Shown piece by piece: positions 27,885-36,414 of a DNA stretch of 64,000 nucleotides. Where the stretch lies: contig NZ_AP023055.1 in assembly GCF_019703835.1 (NCBI RefSeq), positions 1,612,001 to 1,676,000 on the forward strand, given 5' to 3'. The DNA comes from Thaumasiovibrio subtropicus. GTDB lineage: Bacteria > Pseudomonadota > Gammaproteobacteria > Enterobacterales > Vibrionaceae. The notes below the pieces were generated by a model. The model was not told where the DNA came from. It saw only the letters and a program-made list of their open reading frames with translations, and made no database searches. The position numbers and the translations under genes were made by a program. Numbering within the stretch: position 1 is the stretch's first letter; the number at the start of each line of letters is the position of its first letter.

Positions 27885-28934
27885 TTACTGCTGGTGAATC
27901 AATACGTTTTCTTGCCATTGACGTGGCAACGTACGCGCGGATTTTTCCCAAGCTGAGAAATCAGTCACTGGGTGAACATTGGTGTATTGATCGTTCGAAA
28001 TCAGTTTAGCGGCCACCGACTCTGGTAACGTGACATTGCTACGAATGGGACGCGCATAGCCTTCCGCTAGGTTAATTTGTCCTTGATCGCTGAAGATGTA
28101 CTCGCGCGCTAGCTTGGCTGCATTCGGGTTTTTGGCAAATTTATTAATGATGGTGGTGTAGCCTGAAATGACTGAGCCATCTTGCGGAATGGTCACAGTA
28201 AAACGGTCGCGGTCGATCTGATCGCGATAATTCAAAGCATTGAAATCCCACAAAATCGCCACTTCCACTTCCCCTTTCTCTAGGTTCGCAACACCTGGGT
28301 TAGTAAACGAGAGACGGCCTTGCTTGGCGAGCTCAGCAAAAAAGTCGATGGCTGGCTTTAAGTTACCTTCATCACCGCCTTTCGCAAACGCCGCGGCCAA
28401 AATGGCATTATTTGCTTGGGCCGCGACACCAACGTCACCCACAGTCACTTTATAATCACCTTGCAAAAGATCATCCCAACTTTGAGGAGCTTCTTTGACG
28501 AGATTATTGTTCGAAATGAATGAAATTGTCCCCGTGTATGCTAGCGCCCAGTGGCCATCGTCGTCCTTTGCCCAATCGGGGATGTCACTCCACGTCGTTG
28601 GTTTATAAGGCTGAGTTACCCCCTTAGCCACGGCAACGCGTGCAAACGCGAAGCCCACATCACCAATATCTGCTGTCGCGTTATGTTTTTCTGCTTCAAA
28701 CTTAGCGATCTCTTGCGCGGAACTCATGTCAGTATCTTGATGCTTCAAACCATATTGGCCTTTAAGATCAGCCCAAGTATCTTTCCAGTTCGCCCAACTG
28801 TCGGGCATTCCCACACTATAAACAGCGCCTTCTTTCTTCGCTGCTTCGATGAGCTCGTTTAAATCAGCAGCTTGCGCGCCTGCCGTTGATGAAAGTGCCG
28901 CTAGGAGCGTGACACGGGTTAGCAAAGTCTTCAT
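27885..28934 (-). CDS. Periplasmic substrate-binding protein of the phosphatase-linked ABC importer
   Basis: 349 residues with a signal peptide (cleavage near TAGAQA-A). The fold is that of the AfuA/FbpA/PhnS-like binding proteins: ELIEAAKKEGAVYSVGMPDSW at the start, ALAYTGTISFISN, SWDDLLQGDYKV and ILWDFNALNYRD. First gene of the operon, divergent from a GntR/UTRA regulator at 29244. With two phosphatase-type enzymes downstream, an organophosphate or phosphonate ligand is more likely than iron; this is inference. Confidence 0.88.
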   Translation of the reverse strand: MKTLLTRVTLLAALSSTAGAQAADLNELIEAAKKEGAVYSVGMPDSWANWKDTWADLKGQYGLKHQDTDMSSAQEIAKFEAEKHNATADIGDVGFAFARVAVAKGVTQPYKPTTWSDIPDWAKDDDGHWALAYTGTISFISNNNLVKEAPQSWDDLLQGDYKVTVGDVGVAAQANNAILAAAFAKGGDEGNLKPAIDFFAELAKQGRLSFTNPGVANLEKGEVEVAILWDFNALNYRDQIDRDRFTVTIPQDGSVISGYTTIINKFAKNPNAAKLAREYIFSDQGQINLAEGYARPIRSNVTLPESVAAKLISNDQYTNVHPVTDFSAWEKSARTLPRQWQENVLIHQQ

Positions 28935-29243
28935 TTGTCTCCATCCTTTCTGGACTAGGTCAGTGAGTTCGATTTTTATCCTAGGGAGAGAATGTGACGA
29001 CTTAGATGCAGAACTTTGACACTTTTATAGTGCTTTAATGACAGAAATAAGATTAACCCTCTGACTTCACAAGACAGGCGATCTCCCTCTTTTTTGGTAC
29101 CTAATCCATCGACTCAAATCACCTCACACAGCTTAAACATGAAAAACCAGTGCAAGCGGTGTTCGCGCTTCATTTGTCATCGTTCTGTTACTTAGGCTGA
29201 CTACAGTGACGTAAACTCAGACAACAACTGGACTACTCCAGAA

Positions 29244-29960
29244 ATGAAAATAGCGACGCCTACTCAACTCTCACGTATTAAGCAGACTCTGAAAGAACAA
29301 ATTGAATCCGGTGTGATGCAAACTCGTCAAAAGTTGCCGTCTGAGCGGGAGTTGAGCGAATTGTTCTCAACCACCCGCATCACCATCAAAGAAGCACTTG
29401 TCGCACTAGAAACGGAAGGAAAAATCTATCGAGAAGAGCGTCGCGGCTGGTTTGTGAGCCCTGAGAGAATTCGTTATAACCCACTTTCTCGAAGCCATTT
29501 CCATCAAATGATTCGCGACCAAAACCGAATAGCGGAAACCAAGCTGGTGAAAGTGCGCAGTGAGATGGCCGCGGGAGAATACAGCCATGCACTCAAACTG
29601 TCTGAAATAACCCAAATTCATATCATCGAGCGCCTCCGCTATATTGATGGGCGCGCTGTCTTATTTGTCGAGAACTGTTTAAAGGCGAGGTTATTCCACG
29701 GCATTCTTGATGAAACACTAACGCTGTCACTCACCACTCTCTACAAAGAAAAGTATGGCTATGAGACACACCGTTCTCACTTTGATGTCATTCCTACCGC
29801 CGCACCAAGTCATGTCGCGAAGGCCTTAAATCTGACAGAAGGCCAACCTGTCCTAAAAATATGCAGGGTCAATTACAAACAAGACGGTGAGATCATGGAC
29901 TGTGAATTCGAATACTGGCGTCCAGATGCGGTCATGCTCACCATTGATAGTGCTGGCTAA
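29244..29960 (+). CDS. GntR-family (HutC/UTRA) regulator, PhnR-like
   Basis: 238 residues. The N-terminal winged HTH (about 8-75) has KLPSERELSELFSTTRITIKEAL. The linker RGWFVSPERIRYNPLSR matches HutC-type regulators near phosphonate genes. The C-terminal UTRA ligand domain runs from about 95 to 235 (HIIERLRYIDGRAVLFVEN, VLKICRVNY). It is divergent from the ABC/phosphatase operon, which it probably represses until a ligand binds. The 309-bp gap between them should hold the operator. Confidence 0.85.
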   Translation: MKIATPTQLSRIKQTLKEQIESGVMQTRQKLPSERELSELFSTTRITIKEALVALETEGKIYREERRGWFVSPERIRYNPLSRSHFHQMIRDQNRIAETKLVKVRSEMAAGEYSHALKLSEITQIHIIERLRYIDGRAVLFVENCLKARLFHGILDETLTLSLTTLYKEKYGYETHRSHFDVIPTAAPSHVAKALNLTEGQPVLKICRVNYKQDGEIMDCEFEYWRPDAVMLTIDSAG

Positions 29961-30011
29961 GTCGGGCTATTCAACGCAACTGTAGCCCAGCTATAAGCAA
30001 AACCGAAAACC

Positions 30012-30074
30012 AAAACAGAAAACAGAAAACAGAAAACAGAAAACAGAAAACAGAAAACAGAAAACAGAAAACAG
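30012..30074. repeat. Heptanucleotide microsatellite, nine perfect AAAACAG units
   Basis: Nine uninterrupted 7-bp units, flanked by degenerate units (AAAACCG before, AAAACAA after). It lies between the convergent 3' ends of the GntR regulator and the sigma factor, only 10 bp from the sigma factor stop codon. The copy number is likely to vary by replication slippage. Confidence 0.95.
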
Positions 30075-30084
30075 AAAACAAAGG

Positions 30085-30669
30085 CTACCCGCAGCAACCC
30101 CCCTCTTCTCTCTTTCGCGGCGCATAATCAACAAGATTGCCATGCTTGTCCAATGAGAACGCACAACAACGATTAAACAGTGTATAGAGGGACTGGCGGC
30201 TTCTTTTCACCCGCGATTTCAACGTGGAGTAATTGAGCCCGAGTTGCTCTGCGAGTACTTTTTGGGGTCTTCCTTCAATCTCAACCGCTTTCAACAACGT
30301 GGCCTCCTCATCAGGCAGCGCCTCGATAAACGGCAACAGACAGGGTGTTAATGCTTCATACACATCCGCTTCCCATTCCTCACTTTCAATCTCACTCATC
30401 GCCACATCGGTAAGCTGGTCAAGGGATGAGCGACCACGGGAACGATAAAAGTCGATAATGGTATGGTGAGCAATCTGAAACAACCATGCTTTTAGCTTGG
30501 CGGCGTCTTTGATCGTATCGAGCTGCTGATAGCTTTTAATTAGGATCTCTTGCAATAAGTCTTCCGCATCGTCCGGATTGGCGACTTTTTTGCTCAAGAA
30601 GCCTTGTAAACTGCGGCGGTACTGCGCCCAGATATGATCGATGTTCATCAATGGCTGACGACCTTTCAT
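30085..30669 (-). CDS. sigZ: SigZ-like RNA polymerase sigma factor
   Basis: 194 residues from the ATG at 30669, preceded by GAGG at good spacing; MNIDHIW at 30648 is a likely alternative. Region 2 has PDDAEDLLQEILIKSY and LKAWLFQIAHHTIIDFYRSRGR; region 4 has QKVLAEQLGLNYSTLKSRVKRSR. The C-terminal tail contains RCCAFSLDKHGN and ends EEGGCCG, the SigZ-type cysteine-bearing tail. ECF-like sigma factors direct RNA polymerase to stress genes; the paired cysteines suggest metal or thiol sensing (inference). No anti-sigma gene is adjacent. The upstream GST gene also ends in cysteine pairs. Confidence 0.85.
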   Translation of the reverse strand: MKGRQPLMNIDHIWAQYRRSLQGFLSKKVANPDDAEDLLQEILIKSYQQLDTIKDAAKLKAWLFQIAHHTIIDFYRSRGRSSLDQLTDVAMSEIESEEWEADVYEALTPCLLPFIEALPDEEATLLKAVEIEGRPQKVLAEQLGLNYSTLKSRVKRSRQSLYTLFNRCCAFSLDKHGNLVDYAPRKREEGGCCG

Positions 30670-30673
30670 TCCC

Positions 30674-30715
30674 ACCTCAAAAGTCTAACCTCAAAAGCCT
30701 TACCTCTAAAGCCTG
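30674..30715. repeat. Three imperfect 14-bp tandem repeats over the sigZ leader
   Basis: ACCTCAAAAGTCTA, ACCTCAAAAGCCTT and ACCTCTAAAGCCTG in a row. Read on the minus strand, each unit carries a GAGGT Shine-Dalgarno-like core; the one nearest sigZ is the actual ribosome binding site region. Confidence 0.7.
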
Positions 30716-30730
30716 CACCTAAGTGCAGGC
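30711..30730 (-). terminator. Hairpin between the GST and sigZ genes
   Basis: GCCTGCAC and GTGCAGGC form a perfect 8-bp stem with a 4-base loop. On the minus strand it follows the GST stop and is trailed by only TTTAG, so it may be a weak terminator or leader element of sigZ. Confidence 0.5.
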
Positions 30731-30762
30731 TGTTATACCAGAGCATACTGGATAAAATAGAG

Positions 30763-31464
30763 TTAATCACAACAACTTGATGTTGCACAACAATGGGTAT
30801 TCTCAACTTGGCCTTCCTCGGCGGCCAAGTAAGTGTTGGTTAAATAGTACTGACTAAATCGACTAAGAAAATCTTCCGATACTGTTTTTTCAGCAATACC
30901 GGATGCCATGACATGTTCTTGCCACGCTTGCATTTTTGGTAGACCACATAAGAAATCATAGCCCGAATGCGCCTTCACAATCGCCGCACGATGCAGTAAC
31001 GGAAGCCATGCAATATCGACTTGTCCTAAGGTATCCCCAGCAAAAAATCGTGATTCACCCGAAAGCTGGGCTTCCATCTTTTGAAATGCATTGAGGAGCT
31101 TTTCCACTCGTTGGTCAAACGTTGCCTTATCTTTACTGCTCATCACGCCACATTGTGTAAGATAATGCTTGGTAGCAAGGTATCGCCATGCTCGATCCAG
31201 CGCCCGCATTTCATTACTCTGCGCTGCATTAAGGGCACCAAACTCCTCTTCGATATACTCTACGATCGCATCAGATTCAAACAATGCCGTGCCTTGCTCT
31301 GTCACTAGCACAGGCACTTGACCATTTGGCGAAATATCTAAAAACCACTGTGGTTTGTCACTCAAGCTAATGTACTCGACGGCATAAGGCACGCCGTTGG
31401 CTTCAAGCGCTGCGGTCACTCGCTGAACAAATGGACAAATTTTGAAGCTTACTACTTTGATCAT
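30763..31464 (-). CDS. Glutathione S-transferase family protein with Cys-rich C-terminus
   Basis: 233 residues. The thioredoxin-fold N-terminus has ICPFVQRVTAALEANGVPY with a Cys near residue 8 (omega/beta-type catalytic position), GQVPVLV (cis-Pro) and ESDAIVEYIEE. The helical C-terminal domain follows. Unusually, the protein ends THCCATSSCCD, two cysteine pairs after the normal fold. The start has GAGGTAGAAA upstream. It is encoded directly upstream of the SigZ-like gene on the same strand, whose product also ends in CC. The pair may respond to thiol-reactive metals or oxidants; that link is inference. Confidence 0.85.
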   Translation of the reverse strand: MIKVVSFKICPFVQRVTAALEANGVPYAVEYISLSDKPQWFLDISPNGQVPVLVTEQGTALFESDAIVEYIEEEFGALNAAQSNEMRALDRAWRYLATKHYLTQCGVMSSKDKATFDQRVEKLLNAFQKMEAQLSGESRFFAGDTLGQVDIAWLPLLHRAAIVKAHSGYDFLCGLPKMQAWQEHVMASGIAEKTVSEDFLSRFSQYYLTNTYLAAEEGQVENTHCCATSSCCD

Positions 31465-31592
31465 TTTCTACCTCATCAAACATGGTTGGTCTGTTTGCTT
31501 AGTAAGACGAGAGCGATGATGAAAAGACGAAAAAAAACCTGCGTTTTTTGATAAAAACGCCGAATGAGTGATAACGTATTGAAATTTAAGCC

Positions 31593-32147
31593 GTGGATAG
31601 AATGACAATGACGCAATCACATCAGCCCGACATGAGAAAGCTACACACTGCACGCCTTGAGCTTACCCAAGTCAGCGAGGCGGCACTGCCACTTTATATG
31701 GCACTGTTTACTGATAAAGACGTTTGCCGCTACCTACCAGGCGGTAAGCCTTTTAGCCGCGAATATATCCAAGATTATCTTGGTCAGAAAATCGCCCATT
31801 GGCGCCATGGCTATGGCATCTACATCATCCACCGAAACGTTGCGCCACATGAGGCCATTGGCTACGTAGGTATCGAGCATGCGAATGAACAACATCGCGA
31901 TATTCGCTATGCCATTTTGCCCTCATACCAACGTCAAGGCTATGCATTAGAAGCCGCAAAAGCGATTATTTCAGATGGATTTCAGCGCTGCGGGTTGCAT
32001 CATATCTATGGTGTAGCGGTCAAAGACAATCATGCCTCGGTGACCTTGTTACAGAAGCTCGGGATGCAGTCTGTTGAGCTCAACTTTTACGACAGCGACG
32101 ATCTCAACTACTTCGTGGTATCCAATATCCCGTCAACCCCCGTTTGA
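31593..32147 (+). CDS. GNAT-family N-acetyltransferase (RimJ/RimL-like)
   Basis: 184 residues. It starts like RimJ-type enzymes (KLHTARLELTQVSEAALPLYM), with the acetyl-CoA loop in ILPSYQRQGYALEAAKAI near residue 110 and NHASVTLLQKLGMQ near 150. It transfers acetyl from acetyl-CoA to an amine of a protein or small molecule; the target is unknown. It is followed 19 bp later by an HD-domain gene on the same strand, probably co-transcribed. Confidence 0.87.
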   Translation: MDRMTMTQSHQPDMRKLHTARLELTQVSEAALPLYMALFTDKDVCRYLPGGKPFSREYIQDYLGQKIAHWRHGYGIYIIHRNVAPHEAIGYVGIEHANEQHRDIRYAILPSYQRQGYALEAAKAIISDGFQRCGLHHIYGVAVKDNHASVTLLQKLGMQSVELNFYDSDDLNYFVVSNIPSTPV

Positions 32148-32166
32148 TAGAAAGAGGAGCTCGTGA

Positions 32167-32811
32167 ATGCCTGAGCCACACAGTGATAAAGCAAGAATGG
32201 ACAATGCCCGCTGGCTTGAGTTGATGGAGGCGTGTTCGCTACCAACCTCACAGACCTGCTTTGATGCCTTGCTAAAAGCCTACTCGAGTCCAAAACGGCA
32301 CTATCACAATGGCGAACACATTGCTGCCATGCTCCAGCACTTCGATAACGTAAGAGCACTTGCTGACGACCCCAATGCAATCGAGCTCGCCATCTGGTTT
32401 CATGACGCTATCTATAATCCCTTCTCATCGACAAATGAGTTAGATAGCGCCGTGTGGTCAAAAACGTTTTTGACCGAAAATGACGCCAGTGATGTGCTCA
32501 TTGAGCATGTCTATCGACTCATCATGGCAACACAGCACAATCACACCTTACATGACAATGATGAAAAACTGATTGTCGATATCGATCTGACCATTCTCGG
32601 TGCGCCCCGCGCTGTCTATGACCAGTTTGAAAAGCATGTACGCCTAGAATATCGATTTGTCCCGCTATTTATCTACAAACAGAAACGCATCGAAGTCCTA
32701 AAACAGTTTCTCGACCAAGCGCGGATCTACAACCATGACGTTTTTCACCAGCAGTTTGAAGCCAGCGCGCGGCAAAACTTGATGCGGGCAATAACGAAAC
32801 TTGAGACATAA
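32167..32811 (+). CDS. HD-superfamily metal-dependent phosphohydrolase
   Basis: 214 residues. Predicted metal ligands include HNGEHI near residue 41, the HD pair in WFHDAIYNP near residue 78, TQHNHT near 123 and DIDLTILG near 140. This matches the YfbR-like predicted HD hydrolase group. The ATG has AAGAGGAGCTCGTG upstream. It probably hydrolyses a nucleotide or other phosphoester; the substrate is not readable. Likely in an operon with the GNAT gene. Confidence 0.85.
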   Translation: MPEPHSDKARMDNARWLELMEACSLPTSQTCFDALLKAYSSPKRHYHNGEHIAAMLQHFDNVRALADDPNAIELAIWFHDAIYNPFSSTNELDSAVWSKTFLTENDASDVLIEHVYRLIMATQHNHTLHDNDEKLIVDIDLTILGAPRAVYDQFEKHVRLEYRFVPLFIYKQKRIEVLKQFLDQARIYNHDVFHQQFEASARQNLMRAITKLET

Positions 32812-32855
32812 CTCGGCATCAGACGCAAGTGACGTCTAAATGCCTGAGCCGATGG

Positions 32856-33710
32856 CTACTTAACCCGCTTCAAGGGTATTGCTTCAAAGAGACTAGGCAG
32901 CTGTTGCAGAAACTCTTTCGTCAGAAGAGGATGCGAGGCGGCAGACACCGCCATCACCACATCTACCGCAGGCAAGGGGGGCATGTTTTCTAGAATCACC
33001 AGATCAGGCGATACACTCACTCTTCCCATCGCACCAATCGCAATACCATGGCGAACAATGGCACGCTGTGCCGACGCCGTGTTACTGCAGGAGATAAGCT
33101 GAAACGCGGTCCCTCGCTTAGTTAAACCATCAATCGCTGCGCCATGATATTTGCAGTCGGTCTGAAACAACGCCAAGGGTAATGGCGACACTTGAAGGGC
33201 TTTTTTATCTGCCGACGCAATCCAGACACCTTGATCCGCACATAACCAGTACCCCTCATCACTATCCGGTGCCCGAGTTAAAATAGCGGCATCAATGTCC
33301 CCCTCATCAAGGCGTCTTCGCAGCTCAACACTTGGTTCACTGATGATTTGAATAGACAGTCGCGGCGACTGGTGTGATATGGCATTAACAATAACGGGCA
33401 AAATAGCGTCATTATAATCTTCTGGGCAGCCTAATCGCAGGGAACGTTTATTTTGATAACCTTTTAACTGTTGCAAAGACTCATCATGGAGTGAGAGTAA
33501 ACGTTGAGCATGATTATTGAGCAGCTTTCCCGCTTCACTCAATACCAGGTTTCGCCCCTCTTTCTCAAATAAAGGTTGGCCAACTTCCTCTTCTAGCTTC
33601 TTCATTTGAGCGCTAAATGCCGATTGAGTCCGGCATATCTGCTTCGCGGCGCGCGTAAAACTGCCTGTCTCCACAAACGCTAAGAACCCACGCAAGGCAT
33701 CAATATCCAT
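32856..33710 (-). CDS. LysR-family regulator
   Basis: 284 residues from MDIDALRGFLAFVETGSF (ATG 33710, GGATAGAG upstream). A longer frame from 33773 lacks support and would add 21 non-LysR residues. The HTH (TRAAKQICRTQSAFSAQMKKLE) and effector domain are typical. It is divergent from a glutathione S-transferase gene at 33830, the probable target. Confidence 0.87.
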   Translation of the reverse strand: MDIDALRGFLAFVETGSFTRAAKQICRTQSAFSAQMKKLEEEVGQPLFEKEGRNLVLSEAGKLLNNHAQRLLSLHDESLQQLKGYQNKRSLRLGCPEDYNDAILPVIVNAISHQSPRLSIQIISEPSVELRRRLDEGDIDAAILTRAPDSDEGYWLCADQGVWIASADKKALQVSPLPLALFQTDCKYHGAAIDGLTKRGTAFQLISCSNTASAQRAIVRHGIAIGAMGRVSVSPDLVILENMPPLPAVDVVMAVSAASHPLLTKEFLQQLPSLFEAIPLKRVK

Positions 33711-33829
33711 CTCTATCCATCGCTTTTGTTGATATCTACTATTTAAATTATCCGTTAGTGTAACCAAGCTCAACCTTTTACTCTTGAATACAAGATACGC
33801 AGCGCTTATACGATAGGAAAGGAGAGAAA

Positions 33830-34477
33830 ATGGATCTTTATATCGCTAACCAAAACTATTCTACTTGGTCTCTACGGGCATGGTTGTGCTTGGCTCAGCA
33901 CAATATCGATGCCAATATCATCAAGTTAACCCTCTTTACTGACGAATTTTACCAAACCCTTTCCTCCGTTTCTCCTGCCGCCAAAGTGCCTGCGCTTGTC
34001 GATGGGGATGTCGCAGTTTGGGACTCTCTTGCTATTGCAGAGTACCTCAACGAGACGGTGCTAGAAGGAAAAGGCTGGCCAGCAGACCGAGCGCAACGCG
34101 CCAAAGCCCGAGCACTAGCCGCAGAAATGCACTCTGGCTTTTTCGCTTTACGCAATGAGATGCCAATGAACTGTCGCGCTATCCGAAATCTCACACCATC
34201 AGTTGATGCGCAAAGAGATATCGCCCGCATCGATGAGATTTTCCAACAACAGATGCGTGCGTTTCCCGATGGCTGGCTATTTGGTGAATGGAGCATTGCC
34301 GATGCGATGTTTGCGCCTGTCGCACTCAGATTTAAAACCTATCAAGTCGAACTATCGCCATTGGCTAAGCAGTATCAGGAAAAAGTGCTGAACTCTGCCG
34401 CTATACAGCGTTGGCTCGCCGAAGCGTCACTTGAAACAGACATTGTGGAAGAGGATGAAGCGGGAGAGCCCGTCTAA
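33830..34477 (+). CDS. Glutathione S-transferase
   Basis: 215 residues. The N-terminal thioredoxin fold has NQNYSTWSLRAWL (a Ser/Thr-type catalytic position), KVPALVDGDVAVWDSLAIAEYL with the cis-Pro and glutathione-binding Asp-Ser. The helical domain contains WSIADAMFAPV. It starts with a strong ribosome binding site (AAGGAGAG). It conjugates glutathione to electrophiles or reduces peroxides. Controlled, most likely, by the divergent LysR gene. Unlike the GST at 30763 it has no cysteine tail. Confidence 0.9.
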   Translation: MDLYIANQNYSTWSLRAWLCLAQHNIDANIIKLTLFTDEFYQTLSSVSPAAKVPALVDGDVAVWDSLAIAEYLNETVLEGKGWPADRAQRAKARALAAEMHSGFFALRNEMPMNCRAIRNLTPSVDAQRDIARIDEIFQQQMRAFPDGWLFGEWSIADAMFAPVALRFKTYQVELSPLAKQYQEKVLNSAAIQRWLAEASLETDIVEEDEAGEPV

Positions 34478-34483
34478 CACGCA

Positions 34484-34513
34484 CAAAAAAGGCGAGTCAC
34501 AACACTCGCCTTT
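34484..34513. terminator. Bidirectional terminator between GST and rhlE
   Basis: AAAAAAGGCGAGT-CACAAC-ACTCGCCTTTC: a GC-rich stem with A-tract and T-tract on the two sides, positioned for both convergent genes. Confidence 0.8.
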
Positions 34514-34546
34514 CCCTTCTCACACGCCAATCATTTCGTTAAAAGA

Positions 34547-35845
34547 TCAGCCTTTCAACTTCGTCGGCGCTTTATTGCGATTTTTAATCATATTGCGCAT
34601 CCGCGCTCGACGTTCAGCGCCCGCTTGGTCTGGCTCTGGGTTATTGGTACGCCCTTTGCGCCCCTTGAATGCTGGCTTAGTATTTAGCTTATCCAAATAC
34701 GCATCACGCGGCTTAGGTTCATAACCCGCCAACTCAATGCGACGGATACGCTGACCAATCACATTTTCCACCTGAACAAGCGTCAACTCTTCATCGCGAC
34801 TTACAAATGACACCGCATTACCACGTTGTCCAGCTCGCCCTGTACGCCCGATACGGTGCACATAATCTTCGGCAAGGAAAGGTAAATCGTAGTTTACGAC
34901 GTGAGGTAAGCCTTGGATATCCAAGCCACGTGCTGCCACATCCGTCGCCACCATCACTCGAGCCTTGCCTTCTTTGAACTCGGCCAGCGCACGTCGACGA
35001 GCACTTTGTCCTTTATCGCCATGACAAAGCACCGCTTTAATACCGTCTAGCTTCAACTCTTTGACTAGCATGTTGGCATTCTCTTTGTAGTTCACAAAGA
35101 CCAACACTTGCTGCCAATTTTTCTTACCGATTAACTCTGACAGCAGCTCACGCTTGCGATCTTCGTCTACTGGGTAAACCACATGCGCCACCGTTTCTGC
35201 GGTCGAGTTTTCCATCGCCACCGAGATACGCTTAGGTTTGACGAGGATCTCTTTTGCCAGCACATTCATTTGGCTAGAGAAAGTCGCAGAAAATAGCATG
35301 GTTTGCGGGTGGTGATGAAAACTATTCATGATTGTACGAATATCGCCTATGAAGCCCATATCCAACATACGGTCAGCTTCATCAAACACCAAAAAATCAA
35401 GCGTTGAAAACGCAACATTACCTTGCTCTAAGTGCTCACAAAGACGTCCCGGCGTCGCGACTAAGATATCGACCCCTTTCTCAAGCTGATTGACTTGCGA
35501 TGACATCTTGTTTCCGCCGTAGATAGCAGCAACCGATACGTCAACGTAGCGCGTATAGTCTTTGATATTCTGTGCTATTTGAGCAGCAAGCTCGCGGGTT
35601 GGCGCAAGCATCAGCGCACGTGCCACTTTCGGCTTGCGGGCCTTTGGAGTATCTAAAATCTTTTGAATGATCGGCAAAGAGAAAGCCGCGGTTTTACCGG
35701 TGCCTGTTTGCGCATTCGCTAAAATGTCGTGTCCTCGACGCGCGGGCGGAATCGCCTGTTGCTGAACGGGCGTTAACTTCTGATATCCGCACTCATCCAG
35801 TGCACGAACAATTTCAGGAGAAAAGTTTTGTGAAGAAAAAGACAT
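34547..35845 (-). CDS. rhlE: DEAD-box ATP-dependent RNA helicase RhlE
   Basis: 432 residues. Helicase motifs in order: Q motif (YQKLTPVQQQAIP), AQTGTGKT (I), PTRELAAQ (Ia), ATPGRL (Ib), DEAD (II, about 150), SAT (III), VMVATDVAARGLDI (V) and HRIGRTGRAG (VI). The short C-terminal extension is basic and rich in Arg/Lys/Asn, typical of RhlE. It remodels RNA in ribosome maturation and RNA decay. Monocistronic. The assignment to RhlE over SrmB rests on overall pattern and the tail. Confidence 0.9.
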   Translation of the reverse strand: MSFSSQNFSPEIVRALDECGYQKLTPVQQQAIPPARRGHDILANAQTGTGKTAAFSLPIIQKILDTPKARKPKVARALMLAPTRELAAQIAQNIKDYTRYVDVSVAAIYGGNKMSSQVNQLEKGVDILVATPGRLCEHLEQGNVAFSTLDFLVFDEADRMLDMGFIGDIRTIMNSFHHHPQTMLFSATFSSQMNVLAKEILVKPKRISVAMENSTAETVAHVVYPVDEDRKRELLSELIGKKNWQQVLVFVNYKENANMLVKELKLDGIKAVLCHGDKGQSARRRALAEFKEGKARVMVATDVAARGLDIQGLPHVVNYDLPFLAEDYVHRIGRTGRAGQRGNAVSFVSRDEELTLVQVENVIGQRIRRIELAGYEPKPRDAYLDKLNTKPAFKGRKGRTNNPEPDQAGAERRARMRNMIKNRNKAPTKLKG

Positions 35846-36414
35846 ACTTTGGTCCTAAAACAGGCGACATGTTACCTACATTCACTCTATACCCAAATCC
35901 AGCTGCAGAAAACCCACGATCTCGCGAGAAAAAACGCTGAAAGGTACAGCCCAATGCGACATTGCAACGCCAAGGCTAAAAACTAAAGGGGGGGATTATA
36001 GAGGAAACCCGTAAACAGGCATACCTCTTTCAGCAAATGGACAACAGCGACCTTGCCAAATAGCCAATCCAAGACGTTGAACACGCCTCATTACTGATCC
36101 TGCAACCTAAATAAGCGTTAGCTGTACCGCTGAACCAAAGATGAATTAATTACGCATCATCACTTCCTGAGACAAGAAAGAAGCACATCTGAGTGTAAAT
36201 AGTTAGTAGTCATCACACCAAGAAGCTTAACACCTCCACTTTTGACATCCCACCAACCAAGTCACAACGACAATCAATGCGTTAACAGGATGTAACACAC
36301 AGCATCATCTATACTTATGAGGCAAAACAGATATATATAGCCCTAATTATTTGAACGCTAAATCAATCATTCGACACGATGTCCACGGGCATCGTTCTGG
36401 AGAAAGGAAAGCTC
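35846..36414. other. 569-bp intergenic region between rhlE and proX
   Basis: It holds the divergent promoters of rhlE and the betaine importer. AT-rich stretches (ATATATATAG near 36330) fit a promoter region. No gene or RNA was recognised. Confidence 0.4.

Noticed and set aside
30000..30080. CRISPR array in the A-rich repeat tract
   Set aside because: Units are 7 bp with no spacers; it is a simple microsatellite, and no cas genes are present.
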